Notes under the pieces: generated by a model
What the model was told of the DNA's origin: nothing
Seen by the model: the letters and a program-made list of their open reading frames with translations, nothing else
Database searches by the model: none
DNA from: Synechococcaceae cyanobacterium SM2_3_1
GTDB taxonomy: Bacteria > Cyanobacteriota > Cyanobacteriia > Thermostichales > Thermostichaceae
Direction of reading: 5' to 3'
Length of the DNA stretch: 37,667 nt
Assembly: GCA_012030715.1 (NCBI GenBank)
Contig: JAAUUJ010000022.1
Location: 1 to 37,667 of the forward strand
Part shown: one piece after another, positions 9,207 through 18,979 of the stretch
Position numbering within the stretch: position 1 is the stretch's first letter
Layout of the letters: each line of letters opens with the position of its first letter
Made by a program: the position numbers and the translations under genes

Positions 9207-9929
9207 CTAGACGAAGACCATCGGTTTGTGCTTGATTTGCTCAAAGGCCTCGGCATCAAATGAATAGAGCGTGGCGGGTCGCCCAGCACTTTGGCTGGTT
9301 TTCTGACCGGTATCTTTCAAAACCCCTAGCTTCAAGAGTTTGGCTCGAAAGTTGGAGTAGTCAGAGAAGTTTTCCCCTAACACTGTGCCGTAGAGTTGAT
9401 ACACCTGCCCCAGGGTAAACTGCGCAGGCAGAATATCGAAAGCAACCGGGCTGTACTCCAGCTTATTGCACAGCCGTTGATGGGCATAACTGACAATCTG
9501 ATTGTGATCAAAAGCCAGGGAAGGAATCTCCTGAATGGGGTACCAGGCAATGCCCTCGACCCCGTCCGCAAGCAGTTGGGCATCCTGAAAACGCACCAGA
9601 GCAAAATAGCTAACAGAAAGGTATCGGACTCCATAAACTTCGGGACTCTCTCGCGGATCCCGATGGGGACCTCCAAAGGTGTAAAGCTGTTCTAAGTACA
9701 GCTGCTTGACTCGAATTTTTTCGGAGAGAATTCGGTAGGCTGCATCCTCCAGGGATTCTCCCTTGCGCACTAGAGTCCCAGGCAGGGACCACTGACCGCT
9801 AAATGGATCTTCACGACGACGCACCAGCAGAATCAGCAACCTGTTTTGTTCACTGTCCACTGAAAAGATGGCAGTGTCCACACCGACCCTGAACTCGGCC
9901 AGAGGAGATGCTGGTGTAGCCTTCGCCAT
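9207..9929 (-). CDS. NrtR-type Nudix regulator with degenerate Nudix box
   Basis: This 240-residue protein has an N-terminal Nudix fold (about residues 13-150) and a C-terminal winged-helix region (FTLGQVYQLYGTVLGENFSDYSNFR followed by GRPATLYSF). That is the architecture of NrtR-type regulators, which sense ADP-ribose or related NAD metabolites. The Nudix box reads GTLVRKGESLEDAAYRILSE. Of the three glutamates of the REXXEE core only Glu70 is kept; the others are Ile67 and Lys71, and the late Gly is Arg73. Hydrolase activity is therefore doubtful, while ligand binding and DNA binding remain plausible. The start is the ATG at 9929, although the frame extends to a TTG at 9956. No NAD-synthesis gene lies next to it in this window. 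Confidence 0.8.
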   Translation of the reverse strand: MAKATPASPLAEFRVGVDTAIFSVDSEQNRLLILLVRRREDPFSGQWSLPGTLVRKGESLEDAAYRILSEKIRVKQLYLEQLYTFGGPHRDPRESPEVYGVRYLSVSYFALVRFQDAQLLADGVEGIAWYPIQEIPSLAFDHNQIVSYAHQRLCNKLEYSPVAFDILPAQFTLGQVYQLYGTVLGENFSDYSNFRAKLLKLGVLKDTGQKTSQSAGRPATLYSFDAEAFEQIKHKPMVFV

Positions 9930-9999
9930 GCAGACAATCCCGAGACATGAGGTCAAACGTGCTGCCAGCCTGGCTGCTGGATGGCTCTGCCCACTTCCA

Positions 10000-10800
10000 T
10001 CAGAGATGAGAGGAAAAAGGCCGCCTGGATCGGATGGCCCCAGAGGCCAGACCCTGGGAGATCTCTAAAGGAATCAGGCTCAGACTTTGCAATGTTTCCA
10101 GGATAGCCTCCCGCGCCACAGCCACCTCCTCCCGTTCCAGGGCTAGCCGCAGGTAATCTGTCACCAGCCGCAATTGAGAGGGCTGCACCTGCTCCTTTTC
10201 TAGAAACGATTGCACCTGGCGCACTCCGGTCAGCCGTTGGAAAGGATCGGGAGAAGCAATGGCACTCAAACACTGCTCAAGGGTGGTTCGCCGCTCCTGA
10301 TGACGCCGGTGGAAGCTTTCCCACAGCAGCAGGCTGAGAATTCCGAGGGTAGCGATCCCCTCCAAAATGGCCGCTGCCGCCAGCCAGTGTTGTTCTGTCT
10401 CCATCCAAAGGGAGAGGGAGCCATAGAGAACCAGGCTAGCAATGACCCCACTACTGGTTGCCCATATCCAGGGACGAGCCGACGGGGTTACCCACTGTGA
10501 CCAGCGTTCCCAGGGGCAGAGTTGTCGTCCAGTTTGTCGCAGATAAACCCAGAGCATGACTCCTGAGCCTCCGAGCAGTGCCGCTCCCAGAGGCCAATTC
10601 CCCACGAGCAAGATTGCCAGCACCAAAAGGGTGATGACCGACCACAGTGTCCTGGCTGTGCTGGAGTTTGACTGAGAGACATCTCCCAAAAGATAGCCTT
10701 GGGCAAACAGAGCCCGCACCTGGGCACTTAGCCGATCTTGATAGCGGGACCAGGGCAGATGGGAGAGTCGAGCCCACCAGGATAGAGACGTTGGCTTCAC
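10000..10800 (-). CDS. Cyanobacterial membrane protein with helical, armadillo-like C-terminal part
   Basis: Function is not recognised. The 266-residue product has an N-terminal soluble stretch, four hydrophobic segments (TLWSVITLLVLAILLVGNWP, PLGAALLGGSGVMLWVYL, WIWATSSGVIASLVLYGSLS and WLAAAAILEGIATLGILSLL), then a cytosolic-looking helical tail from about residue 165 to 250. That tail resembles HEAT/armadillo-like helices (RLTGVRQVQSFLEKEQVQ, LVTDYLRLALEREEVAVA). Similar proteins are annotated in cyanobacteria as armadillo-type-fold membrane proteins, from memory. The start codon is GTG at 10800, with no obvious ribosome binding site. It ends 70 bases upstream of the NrtR-like gene on the same strand. 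Confidence 0.65.
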   Translation of the reverse strand: MKPTSLSWWARLSHLPWSRYQDRLSAQVRALFAQGYLLGDVSQSNSSTARTLWSVITLLVLAILLVGNWPLGAALLGGSGVMLWVYLRQTGRQLCPWERWSQWVTPSARPWIWATSSGVIASLVLYGSLSLWMETEQHWLAAAAILEGIATLGILSLLLWESFHRRHQERRTTLEQCLSAIASPDPFQRLTGVRQVQSFLEKEQVQPSQLRLVTDYLRLALEREEVAVAREAILETLQSLSLIPLEISQGLASGAIRSRRPFSSHL

Positions 10801-10892
10801 AAGTGACAGCGACGAGTCAGACAGTCACCTCAGTTTATCTCACCCCCGGTCTGCTATCGACAATCTTGCCTCTATTGCTTGATTGCCATCCT

Positions 10893-11129
10893 TTATCGGA
10901 TAGCTCGCCAAAGTGCAATAAAGACGATTAACTCGCTTGCCCTGAGAATAATTTTCCCCAGATCTTGCCAGGGTTCTTGATGCAGCAGTGGGCTCACCAG
11001 GCTATTCCAAGAATGATAGACAGAGATGCCACCGAGAATACTGACCAGTCCGATCCAGAGAACGACCCGAACAATGTGAACTGGCAGGGTAAGGTCACGT
11101 GACCTCAGCGGTCTTCTTCCTGTCTGCAT
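10893..11129 (-). CDS. Small two-helix membrane protein of unknown function
   Basis: This 78-residue product has two hydrophobic segments (VHIVRVVLWIGLVSILGGIS and LIVFIALWRAI) with a polar linker between them. I do not recognise the family. The frame extends upstream to a TTG at 11183, with other ATG codons at 11153 and 11144. I prefer 11129 because GGGAG lies eight bases before it and it begins just before a basic segment (GRRPLRSR) suited to membrane insertion. It lies about 90 bases upstream of the armadillo-like membrane protein on the same strand and could be cotranscribed with it. Confidence 0.55.
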   Translation of the reverse strand: MQTGRRPLRSRDLTLPVHIVRVVLWIGLVSILGGISVYHSWNSLVSPLLHQEPWQDLGKIILRASELIVFIALWRAIR

Positions 11130-11273
11130 GGTTGTCACTCCCATAACCACCATTTTGGCCCCAGAGCTCAACTTCTGGCGCAAAGCCCCCCCTAAGCCCA
11201 GGCAGGGTTTCGGAGAGGCTAAGTAAGCAGGTTACGGGACAGAAGGACTGAAGATTGCAATTTTTTACGAAGT

Positions 11274-12041
11274 CTAAAGAAACTCATTGGCCTGATCTTC
11301 TTCAGAGAGGATCAACTGCAAACCCGGATCCCCGCGCAGTAGCCCCGTGACCACAAGGCTATAGACCTTTCCGGCATCTAGTTCCAGATCAAACTCGTCC
11401 AAGACCGTTCCGGCTACGGGATCGGTGAAGGCGGTGACCTCGGCGGCGGTAGTGGTGAGCAGGAGGGTTGTAAACCCAGGATCGAGAGCAACGTAATTGG
11501 ACACTTGGCCAAATTCCAGGCCAGTCACAACAGCAGATGTATCTGTACTCTCCCAAGCCAGGGCGGGAGCATCGGGAACGGCATGGACAAAGCGAACCGT
11601 CGCCATCCCAAACTCTGGGGGCTGGCGATCCTCAAGAATGAGCGCAGTCACGCGCGCCGGTTCATCCACCGCCACCACCGTAAACGTCCCCCGTTCAGGG
11701 AAGTCAATGACGGTGTTTCCCACTTGACTGTTGGCAGGGATCAGCTGATCCAGCCCACGACTACCTGCACGGAAACCCAGATCGTAGGTGCCGGTAAGGA
11801 TCCGCTCATAGCTGCCCTGGTTCCCATATTCAACACTCGGGAAAGTTAATCCCCCCACGATCAGGCTCAAGGGGGGGGCATTGGGAGAGGCGTGCACCAT
11901 CCGCAACTCAATCTCATCGGTCTCGGTAGACGCAGATGGAGAAGAGACAGAACAACTGCTGAGACCCAAAAGACCGAGAAGGAGGAAAGATCCTTCTAAG
12001 AAAAGTAAACCTACGCCTGAAGCGCAGCGGTTAATACTCAT
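11274..12041 (-). CDS. DUF4397 domain lipoprotein
   Basis: This 255-residue product begins with a lipoprotein signal: a hydrophobic stretch (LLFLEGSFLLLGLLGLSSC) with LSSC as lipobox, so the mature protein should be lipid-anchored at Cys30, followed by a Ser/Thr-rich linker. The rest is all-beta and contains two copies of a DUF4397-like pattern, beginning LRMVHASPNAPPLSLIVGG and VRFVHAVPDAPALAWES. The role of DUF4397 is unknown; such proteins are usually cell-envelope or extracellular. The ATG at 12041 is preceded by GTGGAG. It is followed downstream by the small membrane protein and preceded by a 290-base gap to pgk. Confidence 0.8.
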   Translation of the reverse strand: MSINRCASGVGLLFLEGSFLLLGLLGLSSCSVSSPSASTETDEIELRMVHASPNAPPLSLIVGGLTFPSVEYGNQGSYERILTGTYDLGFRAGSRGLDQLIPANSQVGNTVIDFPERGTFTVVAVDEPARVTALILEDRQPPEFGMATVRFVHAVPDAPALAWESTDTSAVVTGLEFGQVSNYVALDPGFTTLLLTTTAAEVTAFTDPVAGTVLDEFDLELDAGKVYSLVVTGLLRGDPGLQLILSEEDQANEFL

Positions 12042-12331
12042 GATTCAACTCCACATCCTCACACAAAGTAGGCTGACGAAGAAACTGAGAAACAGCTGGC
12101 CCGTAGACCAGCTTCTTAGTCGGCAGCAAAGACTAACTCATTTTGTAGCCTAAATCAGAAGGTGAAGCCAAACCTTGATCTCAACAATCCCGGGTATAAC
12201 AATCAGGCATGATTCATGAGATCTGAGAGGTTACCCTGCTTGATAGATAGGGACTTGAGCCTGCTTGCATCTTCCATCTGATCTGTGATTGCCATTACCC
12301 GAAGAACTTCAGAGCCAAGCGCTTTGCTTGT

Positions 12332-13570
12332 TTATTGGTCGGATAGGGCCACAATTCCGGGGAGCTCTTTCCCTTCCAGTAACTCCAGGCTGGCGCCACC
12401 TCCAGTGGAAATATGGCTCATCCGTTCCGCCAGTCCTACTTTTTCCACGGCAGCAACAGAATCCCCACCCCCAATGATGGTTGTGGCCCCGGTGCCCGTC
12501 AGATCCGCCAGGGTGCGTGCAATTGCCTCGGTGCCAGCGGCAAAACGATCAAATTCAAAGACTCCCATCGGACCATTCCAGATCACGGTCTTCATGTCCT
12601 GCAGGGCGGACTGGAAAGCACTGATGGACTCAGGTCCAATATCCAATCCCATCCAATCGCTGGGAATAGCCTGCACAGAGACCGTTTGGGCAGCAGCATC
12701 GGCAGCAAACTTATCCGCCACCACCACATCTACAGGCAGCAGCAACTCCACCCCGCGGTCCTGAGCTTTTTGCATCAGGGTTTTGGCCAGATCCAGTTTG
12801 TCGTCTTCGACCAGAGATTTGCCGGTATCCAACCCCTGGGCCTTGTAGAAGGTGAAGATCATGCCCCCACCCAGAAGCAGTTTATCCACTTTCTCCAGCA
12901 GGGTTTCGATCACACCGATCTTTGAGGACACCTTGGAGCCGCCAATAATGGCTGCCAGCGGGCGTTGGGGATTGTCAATGGCCCCCTTGAGAAACTGTAA
13001 TTCCTTCTCCACCAGATACCCAGCCACGGAAGGCTTCAGGTAGGTGGTGACGCCAGCGGTCGAGGCATGCGCGCGGTGAGCGGTACCAAATGCATCATTG
13101 ACGAACATCTCCGCCAGACTGGCTAACCGCTGGGCAAACCCTGTGTCGTTGTCTTCCTCTTCAGGGTAGAAGCGAACATTTTCCAGCAGAATCACCTGGC
13201 CGTTCTGGAGTTGTCCCACTGCGGTTTCCACCTCTGGACCCACACAATCTTCGACGAAAGCCACGGGCTCTCCCAAGAGTCCCTGCAGGCGAGTGGCCAC
13301 CGGAGCCAGGCTATTCCCGGCTTTGGTAATCTTAATCTCTCCTGTTTCCTTGTCCTTCTTAATGGGGCGGCCCAGGTGGCTGGTCAGGATCAGCCGCGCT
13401 CCGGCCTGGCGCAGAGCCTGGATCGTGGGAAGGGCCGCCCGAATCCGAGTGTCATCGGTGATCTGACCTGCATCATCAAGAGGCACATTAAAATCCGCTC
13501 GCACAAGCACTTTTTGCCCTGTCAGATCGGTCCCCGCTTCCAGCAACTTTGCCAGTGATTGCTTGGCCAT
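12332..13570 (-). CDS. pgk: Phosphoglycerate kinase
   Basis: This enzyme interconverts 3-phosphoglycerate plus ATP and 1,3-bisphosphoglycerate plus ADP, used in both the Calvin cycle and glycolysis. The 412-residue product has all expected motifs: [14 protein letters not shown] at the start, [53 protein letters not shown] and the C-terminal nucleotide loop [13 protein letters not shown] with [13 protein letters not shown]. The start is the ATG at 13570. The reading frame continues upstream without a stop into accA, but only because accA is frameshifted, so the apparent 777-codon fusion is not real. The accA stop at 13666 and the pgk start are 95 bases apart on the same strand. Confidence 0.96.
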   Translation of the reverse strand: MAKQSLAKLLEAGTDLTGQKVLVRADFNVPLDDAGQITDDTRIRAALPTIQALRQAGARLILTSHLGRPIKKDKETGEIKITKAGNSLAPVATRLQGLLGEPVAFVEDCVGPEVETAVGQLQNGQVILLENVRFYPEEEDNDTGFAQRLASLAEMFVNDAFGTAHRAHASTAGVTTYLKPSVAGYLVEKELQFLKGAIDNPQRPLAAIIGGSKVSSKIGVIETLLEKVDKLLLGGGMIFTFYKAQGLDTGKSLVEDDKLDLAKTLMQKAQDRGVELLLPVDVVVADKFAADAAAQTVSVQAIPSDWMGLDIGPESISAFQSALQDMKTVIWNGPMGVFEFDRFAAGTEAIARTLADLTGTGATTIIGGGDSVAAVEKVGLAERMSHISTGGGASLELLEGKELPGIVALSDQ

Positions 13571-13665
13571 AGCAGTGCTCCTCAATGGATGATGACATAA
13601 TGATTGTCCGCATTTTACCAGGCTGCGATCCTGGCATAGAGCTCCGAACCACTGTATGTACGTTC

Positions 13666-14665
13666 TCAGGTGTCCTGGGCCTCCAGCGAGACCTTTTCCA
13701 ACACCACCCCCATGCGACGGTATTTTTGATAACGCAGCTCCCGCAGCTGACGGCCACTCAGCCCCTGGAGCTCCTGGAGTTGTTGCAGAAGCACTTCTTT
13801 TAAAGTGGCAGCCAATCTCAATCGGAGCCCGGTGGGCTCCCCCCACAGGTTCAGGAATGATCTGGTCAACAATATTCAGCTCCTGGAGCGCATCGGAGGT
13901 GATTCGCAGTGCGTCTGCTGCCTGAGGAGCCAATTTGGCGTCTCGCCAGAGAATCGCAGCACAGCCTTCGGGAGAAATGACAGAGTATACGGCATGCTCG
14001 AGCATCAGCAGTCGATCAGCCACCCCAATCGCCAGCGCTCCCCCAGAACCTCCCTCCCCAATGACCGTGGTAATAATCGGGACTTCAAAGCGGAACATGG
14101 CCTGGAGGTTGACGGCAATGGCCTCCCCCTGTCCCCGTTCTTCCGCCTCCACCCCCGGATAAGCTCCAGGTGTATCCACAAAGGTTAAAATCGGCAGGCC
14201 AAAGCGGTTGGCATGTTCCATGAGGCGAAGCGCTTTACGATAACCGCCGGGGTTGGGCATGCCAAAGTTACGGGCAATATTGTCCTTAGTGTCCCGGCCT
14301 TTCTGGTGACCGATCACTATAACCGACAACCCTTCGAGCTCTGCGAGTCCTCCCACCAGCGCGGGATCATCCTGTCCGTGGCGATCTCCCCGCAACTCAA
14401 ACCAACTGTCACAAAGGAGCTGTACGTAGTCGAGTGTACTGGGGCGACGAGGATGTCGAGCTACCTGTAGACGTTCCACCGGCGTCAGTTGCCGGAAGAT
14501 CTCTTGTCGTAACTCCATGGCTTTTACCTCTAACTGCCGAATCTGCTCCGCGGCCTCGATTTGATTGTCCTCTGCCAGAGACCGAATCGCGTCAATTCGT
14601 TGCTCCAAGGCAGCCACAGGTTTTTCAAACTCTAGCAAGAAGCGGTCGTTGGTTTGACTCATCAT
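13666..14665 (-). CDS. accA: Acetyl-CoA carboxylase carboxyltransferase subunit alpha (one frame break near the 3' end)
   Basis: AccA is half of the carboxyltransferase that makes malonyl-CoA for fatty-acid synthesis. The main frame shows the N-terminal coiled region, then [64 protein letters not shown] and [15 protein letters not shown]. After [16 protein letters not shown] the frame turns into unrelated sequence, while the overlapping frame supplies the expected ending ([18 protein letters not shown] to [11 protein letters not shown], stop at 13666). One extra base near 13812-13813 explains it. The corrected protein is 332 residues, normal for the family. ATG codons at 14665 and 14662 are both possible starts; GGGAAGGG precedes them. 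It is divergent from rph. Confidence 0.92.
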
Positions 14666-14815
14666 GCCCTTCCCGTATTCCCGGGGCCAACCGTACCGAG
14701 TCTCTCATAAAAATGAAGCGGATGGGAGAAGATCCTATGGATCGAAAGGGTTCGCAGAAGCGCGAGGGTAAGGAATACTGATAGCAGATCTTGGCCTCTC
14801 TAGCAGACATTCCCT

Positions 14816-15538
14816 ATGGTTTGGCAACGTCCCGATGGTCGCCCCCCGGAGGCTCTCCGCCCCATTAGTTTCCAGCGGGCTTACACAAAAGTTGCCCCTG
14901 GCTCGGTCCTGACCCGTTTTGGGGAAACCACGGTTCTGTGTACGGCCTCAGTCACGGAAGAGGTGCCCCGCTTTCTTCAAGGAACGGGCCAGGGATGGCT
15001 GACGGCAGAGTATCGTATGTTACCCAGTTCAACTCGACCGCGACAGCAACGGGAAACCCTGAAGCTTTCAGGACGGACCGCCGAGATCCAGCGATTGATT
15101 GGGCGTAGCCTCCGCTGCAGCCTCGATCTCAAGCAATTGGGGCCGCGCACGATTACCGTAGATGCCGATGTGCTCCAGGCAGATGGGGGTACCCGCACGG
15201 CGGCCATTACCGGCGGATATCTGGCGCTTGTGGATGCGGTGTCCTGGTTGAAAACGGAGATGGGTCTTGAACATCCGCTGCTGCTCAAACAGGTGGCGGC
15301 AGTATCTGTGGGCATGGTTCACGCTCAGGCGGTGACGGATCTCTGCTATGAGGAAGATGTCCAGGCCAGCGTAGATCTCAATGTTGTGATGACCGAGTCC
15401 GGCACCTATGTGGAGATTCAAGGGACTGCTGAGCAGGATCCCTTCAGCCCCATTCAGCTCAGCCAGATGTTGACGTTGGCGGATCAGAGCATTCAGCAGT
15501 TATTAAGGCTACAGACGCAGGCGCTCTTGTCGGATTAG
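14816..15538 (+). CDS. rph: Ribonuclease PH
   Basis: RNase PH is a phosphorolytic 3'-5' exoribonuclease that trims tRNA 3' ends. The 240-residue product starts [20 protein letters not shown] and contains [32 protein letters not shown] (the phosphate- and RNA-binding region), the acidic motif [19 protein letters not shown] and the late [14 protein letters not shown]. Length and order match the family exactly. The ATG at 14816 has no strong Shine-Dalgarno sequence. The gene is divergent from accA, with 150 bases between the two starts for both promoters. Confidence 0.95.
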   Translation: MVWQRPDGRPPEALRPISFQRAYTKVAPGSVLTRFGETTVLCTASVTEEVPRFLQGTGQGWLTAEYRMLPSSTRPRQQRETLKLSGRTAEIQRLIGRSLRCSLDLKQLGPRTITVDADVLQADGGTRTAAITGGYLALVDAVSWLKTEMGLEHPLLLKQVAAVSVGMVHAQAVTDLCYEEDVQASVDLNVVMTESGTYVEIQGTAEQDPFSPIQLSQMLTLADQSIQQLLRLQTQALLSD

Positions 15539-15709
15539 GACTGAAAGCATTAGAGTCAAGGTCATCGATCTGTGAAGCAACCTTTATTAAGCTCTTGTGT
15601 AGACTAGATTGGTGGTGGCATGTTGAGAGTAAAACAGGTGGATAGGTGGGCTTGAGACCTGCTCAGGAGCCTGGATGACGGAGTATCTGGCCAAACTGGA
15701 GAGTGATGC

Positions 15710-16942
15710 ATGTCACGATATGTCTTTGGTCCTCAGGAACTACCTGGAATGTTGCGGCAGAATGCCAGCCACTTTACCACTGGCTATCTCCGCTTTAATT
15801 TGCGCACCCCTGACCAACCGGAAGCCGATGAAGTCTGGATGCTGGCCTTTTACCGGGGCCGTCTGATTTTCTCAGCAGATCAGCCCTTGGGGTGCAAAAT
15901 TTTCCTCCAGCGGCTCTCACGCTTTATCCCCCGCCTGAAGCTGGGGTGGTCTCGTCGGGCATTACGGGTGATTCAAGAACGCCTGATGCGGGAAAACTCT
16001 CTGCGGGAGCTGATCGAAGGGATGACCCAACTGGCGCTCCTCAAGCCCGGGGAAGTGGAGGATGCCCTCTGGTTGAACTTGATGACTGATTTTGACCGTT
16101 ATCTGTACGATCGCTCGGGCACCTGTCGCTTTGAAGTGCACGATATACTGGCCCGCGAAACTCCGATCGCTGGGTATGAACTCGATCCCTGTTTGCAGCA
16201 GGCGGCTGAGCGTCGTGATCTGTGGACAGAAGTGAAGGTGGCGATCTCGACCATGATGGCTGTCCCGGTCATGAACTGGGAGCGACTCAGCCGCTATAAG
16301 TTGACGGAAGAGCAGCGCCAGAAGTTGCATAATCTCACCAAAGATGGGGAGACGTTGGAGGCGATTTCCACCCGCATTTCTCGGGATCGTCTGGAGGTGG
16401 CCCAATTGTTTGCCCCCTGGGTTCGTAAAGGCCTGGTAAGTCTGCAAACCCCGACAGAAATACTCCGCTTAGATCAGCGTGCCCTCAAGACGATCCTAGC
16501 GGTAGATGACAGCGTGGTGATGCAGGAAATGCTCCGCCAGACCCTGCCCGACTATCGGGTGATTACCACGGGCAATCCCTCGGAGCTGCTCAATCTTCTC
16601 TTTCAACACAAGCCTGATCTGCTGGTTATGGATGTCACCATGCCCGGAATCGATGGCCTGGAGTTATGTCGGATTGTGCGCAATTTAGAGGAATTCAAAA
16701 CGATTCCAGTGGTGATGTTGACCTCAAGAGATGGATTTTTCGATCGGGTGAAGGGGAAGCTCTCCGGGGCCACAGCCTATCTCACCAAACCCATTGATGA
16801 GGTGAAGCTAAATGCAGAGGTTGAGAAGCTACTGAATCTTCGCCCTTCTGTGGATCGTCATCCCCCCAGGATGTCTGCCGCTACGGCTGAACTGCCCACT
16901 GAATGGTCTGATCCCCTCTTGAATCCCAGTACAGAGTTTTAA
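15710..16942 (+). CDS. PatA/PixG-type response regulator
   Basis: This 410-residue protein has the PatA layout. An N-terminal domain of about 250 residues (starting FGPQELPGMLRQNASHFTTG, with WMLAFYRGRLIFS) resembles DUF4388/PATAN proteins. It is followed by a receiver domain from about residue 260: the acidic pair in ILAVDDS, the phospho-acceptor Asp308 in LLVMDVTMPGIDG, the Thr/Ser in VVMLTSRDG and the Lys in YLTKPID. Such regulators have no DNA-binding domain and act in phototaxis, motility or heterocyst patterning in other cyanobacteria. No kinase or chemotaxis gene is adjacent, so the role here is open. GGAGAG precedes the ATG. Confidence 0.85.
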   Translation: MSRYVFGPQELPGMLRQNASHFTTGYLRFNLRTPDQPEADEVWMLAFYRGRLIFSADQPLGCKIFLQRLSRFIPRLKLGWSRRALRVIQERLMRENSLRELIEGMTQLALLKPGEVEDALWLNLMTDFDRYLYDRSGTCRFEVHDILARETPIAGYELDPCLQQAAERRDLWTEVKVAISTMMAVPVMNWERLSRYKLTEEQRQKLHNLTKDGETLEAISTRISRDRLEVAQLFAPWVRKGLVSLQTPTEILRLDQRALKTILAVDDSVVMQEMLRQTLPDYRVITTGNPSELLNLLFQHKPDLLVMDVTMPGIDGLELCRIVRNLEEFKTIPVVMLTSRDGFFDRVKGKLSGATAYLTKPIDEVKLNAEVEKLLNLRPSVDRHPPRMSAATAELPTEWSDPLLNPSTEF

Positions 16943-16961
16943 GAAGGTAGGGCTGTAGAGA

Positions 16962-17680
16962 ATGATTGGTATTTGGGAGCCATGCCCGAGGAAGTGGCCA
17001 TGTTACGAGCTGGCATGGATGCCGTACGGGTCCAAACCCACTTCAATCGCCAGTTTTACCAGGGATCCCTCTACGGGCATGGCGTGGTGGTGGTCCAGGG
17101 GGGAATTGGCAAAGTGCGAGCCACGATCACGGCGACGGCCCTGGTCTCTCACTTCCCGGTGCAAAGCCTGATCTTTACGGGGGTTGCAGCGGGGTTGCGG
17201 CCAGAGCTCAAGCAGGGGGATGTGGTGCTGGCTCACCGTGCCATTGAACATGATTTTGGCATGGCCAGGGACGATGGATTTTCGCTGGGATTAGATTTTT
17301 TACCTGAGGAGGCCGCCAGGGTTTTGGAAGCCGATCCTGCTCTTTTTGATCTGGCGAAACGGGTCCAGCACCAGGCGCAGCTGCAACCTATTCTTTCCCA
17401 CGTTCCCCAGATCTATCCTGGACTGATTGCCTCTGGGGACACCTTTGTGGCCGGAACACAGGTGCGGCAGCAGATCTATGCGCGAACTCAGGCAGATGTT
17501 GTGGAAATGGAGGGGGTGGCAGTGGTGAGAGTGGCTCAGGATGCTGGCCTTCCCTGCTTGCTGGTGCGTACCGTCAGTGATGAGGGCGACAGTCATGAGT
17601 TTCTGAACAGCTTTGCCACCGTTGCCCACAACTCTGCCGAGATCGTTCGCGTTCTACTTCAGGGGCTGACCATGGCCTGA
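16962..17680 (+). CDS. mtnN: 5'-methylthioadenosine/S-adenosylhomocysteine nucleosidase (frame break after codon 4)
   Basis: The enzyme cleaves MTA and SAH to adenine and the thioribose or ribosylhomocysteine, recycling SAM by-products. The frame from 16973 shows GAMPEEVAMLRAGM at the N-terminus, the phosphorylase-like GGIGKVRATITATAL, FTGVAAGLRPELKQGDVVL, ASGDTFVAG, the catalytic-region VEMEGVAVVRVA and the catalytic Asp in TVSDEGD. Family members begin with a short hydrophobic strand, M-I-G-I-L-G-A-M-P-E-E. Here ATG ATT GGT ATT at 16962 gives MIGI in another frame, and one missing T in the TTT at 16972-16974 would join the two parts into 239 residues. If the base is truly absent, translation could only begin at the TTG at 16973. 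Confidence 0.9.
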
Positions 17681-17858
17681 AAGAGGTATGAACTCCGGTT
17701 GTTACAGGTGTGTTGTGATCTGAGCATGGCTCCAGGAAGAATAAGGGTTAAAACGGTATTGCATCAATACAAGGGTTCCTCACAAAATCCTCAGGTCCCT
17801 AGTCTAGTATCAAGCTATAGAGCATGATTCAGGACCAAATTGGGCCGAGGAGGATGCC

Positions 17859-18173
17859 ATGGCAGCCAGGCTAACCAACATATTGGAGTATCTAGCATTG
17901 GGAGAGATGGAATCGCAGTCCATTGCCTCCTACCCGCATCAACCGCTGTTTTACAGCACCCAGGACCGTCAAGCAACCTTACAAACGATTCTCAACCGTA
18001 TTCATCCGATCTACCGCAGACTAGAACCGGGAGATAATCCCGATGTGGGGGAGCTGAGTCCAGCAGAAAGAAAAGAGCTACAGGCAGTAGTAAGTCAGGT
18101 TCTGCAGGAACATCTAGAGATGCAACCGCCTGACAGCCCGTATGATCTGCCAATGTCAGGCGTCTACTATTAG
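17859..18173 (+). CDS. Small conserved cyanobacterial protein
   Basis: Function is not recognised. The 104-residue product is soluble-looking and mostly helical, with the stretches [36 protein letters not shown] and [20 protein letters not shown], and ends in a Pro/Tyr-rich tail. Coding is supported by a strong ribosome binding site (GAGGAGG ten bases or fewer before the ATG) and by protein-like composition throughout. The stop overlaps the convergent pstB stop by four bases. It is 178 bases downstream of mtnN. Confidence 0.7.
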   Translation: MAARLTNILEYLALGEMESQSIASYPHQPLFYSTQDRQATLQTILNRIHPIYRRLEPGDNPDVGELSPAERKELQAVVSQVLQEHLEMQPPDSPYDLPMSGVYY

Positions 18174-18979
18174 CCAAAGCGGCCACTCACATACTCTTCT
18201 GTTTCCCGTTGAGCCGGGGCATTAAAAATCTTTTCGGTGCGATTAAGTTCCACCAGACGACCGAAACGGACACCCTGCTCATCCAGCTCAGTGTTAAAGA
18301 ACGCAGTGAAATCGGAAACCCGTGCAGCCTGTTGCATGTTGTGGGTAACGATCACAATGGTGTAGCTCTGCTTCAGTTCCTTGATCAGTTCCTCAATCCG
18401 CAGGGTGGAGATAGGATCAAGCGCAGAGCAGGGCTCATCCATCAGCACCACTTCCGGCTGCAGGGCTAGGGTGCGAGCAATACAAAGTCGCTGCTGCTGA
18501 CCTCCCGACAGAGACAGCCCGCTTTCTTTTAACTTGTCCTTGACTTCTTCCCAGAGCGCGGATTGCCGCAGACTCTGCTCCACCATGTCATCCAGATCCC
18601 CTTGATATCCATTAATACGAGGGCCGAAGGCAATGTTGTCGTAAATGGACTTTGGAAAAGGATTGGGCTTTTGGAACACCAACCCAATGCGACGCCGAAC
18701 ATCCGCGGCATCCACCTCCGGTGCGTACATATCCTGCTCGTTGAAGGTGACGGTTCCCCGCACAGAGGCGCCAGAGATGAGGTCGTTCATGCGATTAAAG
18801 CACCGCAGCAGCGTACTTTTGCCACACCCAGAAGGGCCAATAAATGAGGTGACATGAAACTTGGGAACCTGCAGAGAAACCTGACGCACTGCTGCATAGT
18901 TTCCGTACAGGACATCCACACTTTTGGCTTCAAGCACAGGGGTCAAAGCAGGTTGGACCACTGGAGATGGAGATCGCAT
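18170..18979 (-). CDS. pstB: Phosphate ABC transporter ATP-binding protein PstB
   Basis: PstB energises high-affinity phosphate uptake by the PstSCA complex. The 269-residue product shows Walker [10 protein letters not shown] followed by the PstB-typical [11 protein letters not shown], then [20 protein letters not shown], the signature [16 protein letters not shown], Walker [14 protein letters not shown] and [16 protein letters not shown]. These identify PstB rather than other ABC ATPases. No pstS, pstC or pstA gene is adjacent, as tpiA lies directly upstream on the same strand. This is therefore either a detached gene or an additional copy. The start is the ATG at 18979; the first 15 residues are a poorly conserved extension. 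Confidence 0.95.
   Translation of the reverse strand: MRSPSPVVQPALTPVLEAKSVDVLYGNYAAVRQVSLQVPKFHVTSFIGPSGCGKSTLLRCFNRMNDLISGASVRGTVTFNEQDMYAPEVDAADVRRRIGLVFQKPNPFPKSIYDNIAFGPRINGYQGDLDDMVEQSLRQSALWEEVKDKLKESGLSLSGGQQQRLCIARTLALQPEVVLMDEPCSALDPISTLRIEELIKELKQSYTIVIVTHNMQQAARVSDFTAFFNTELDEQGVRFGRLVELNRTEKIFNAPAQRETEEYVSGRFG

Noticed and set aside
12332-14665. A single 777-codon gene joining accA and pgk
   Set aside because: The junction sequence between [16 protein letters not shown] and the pgk start resembles neither family, and the true accA end is intact in the overlapping frame. One inserted base explains the fusion.
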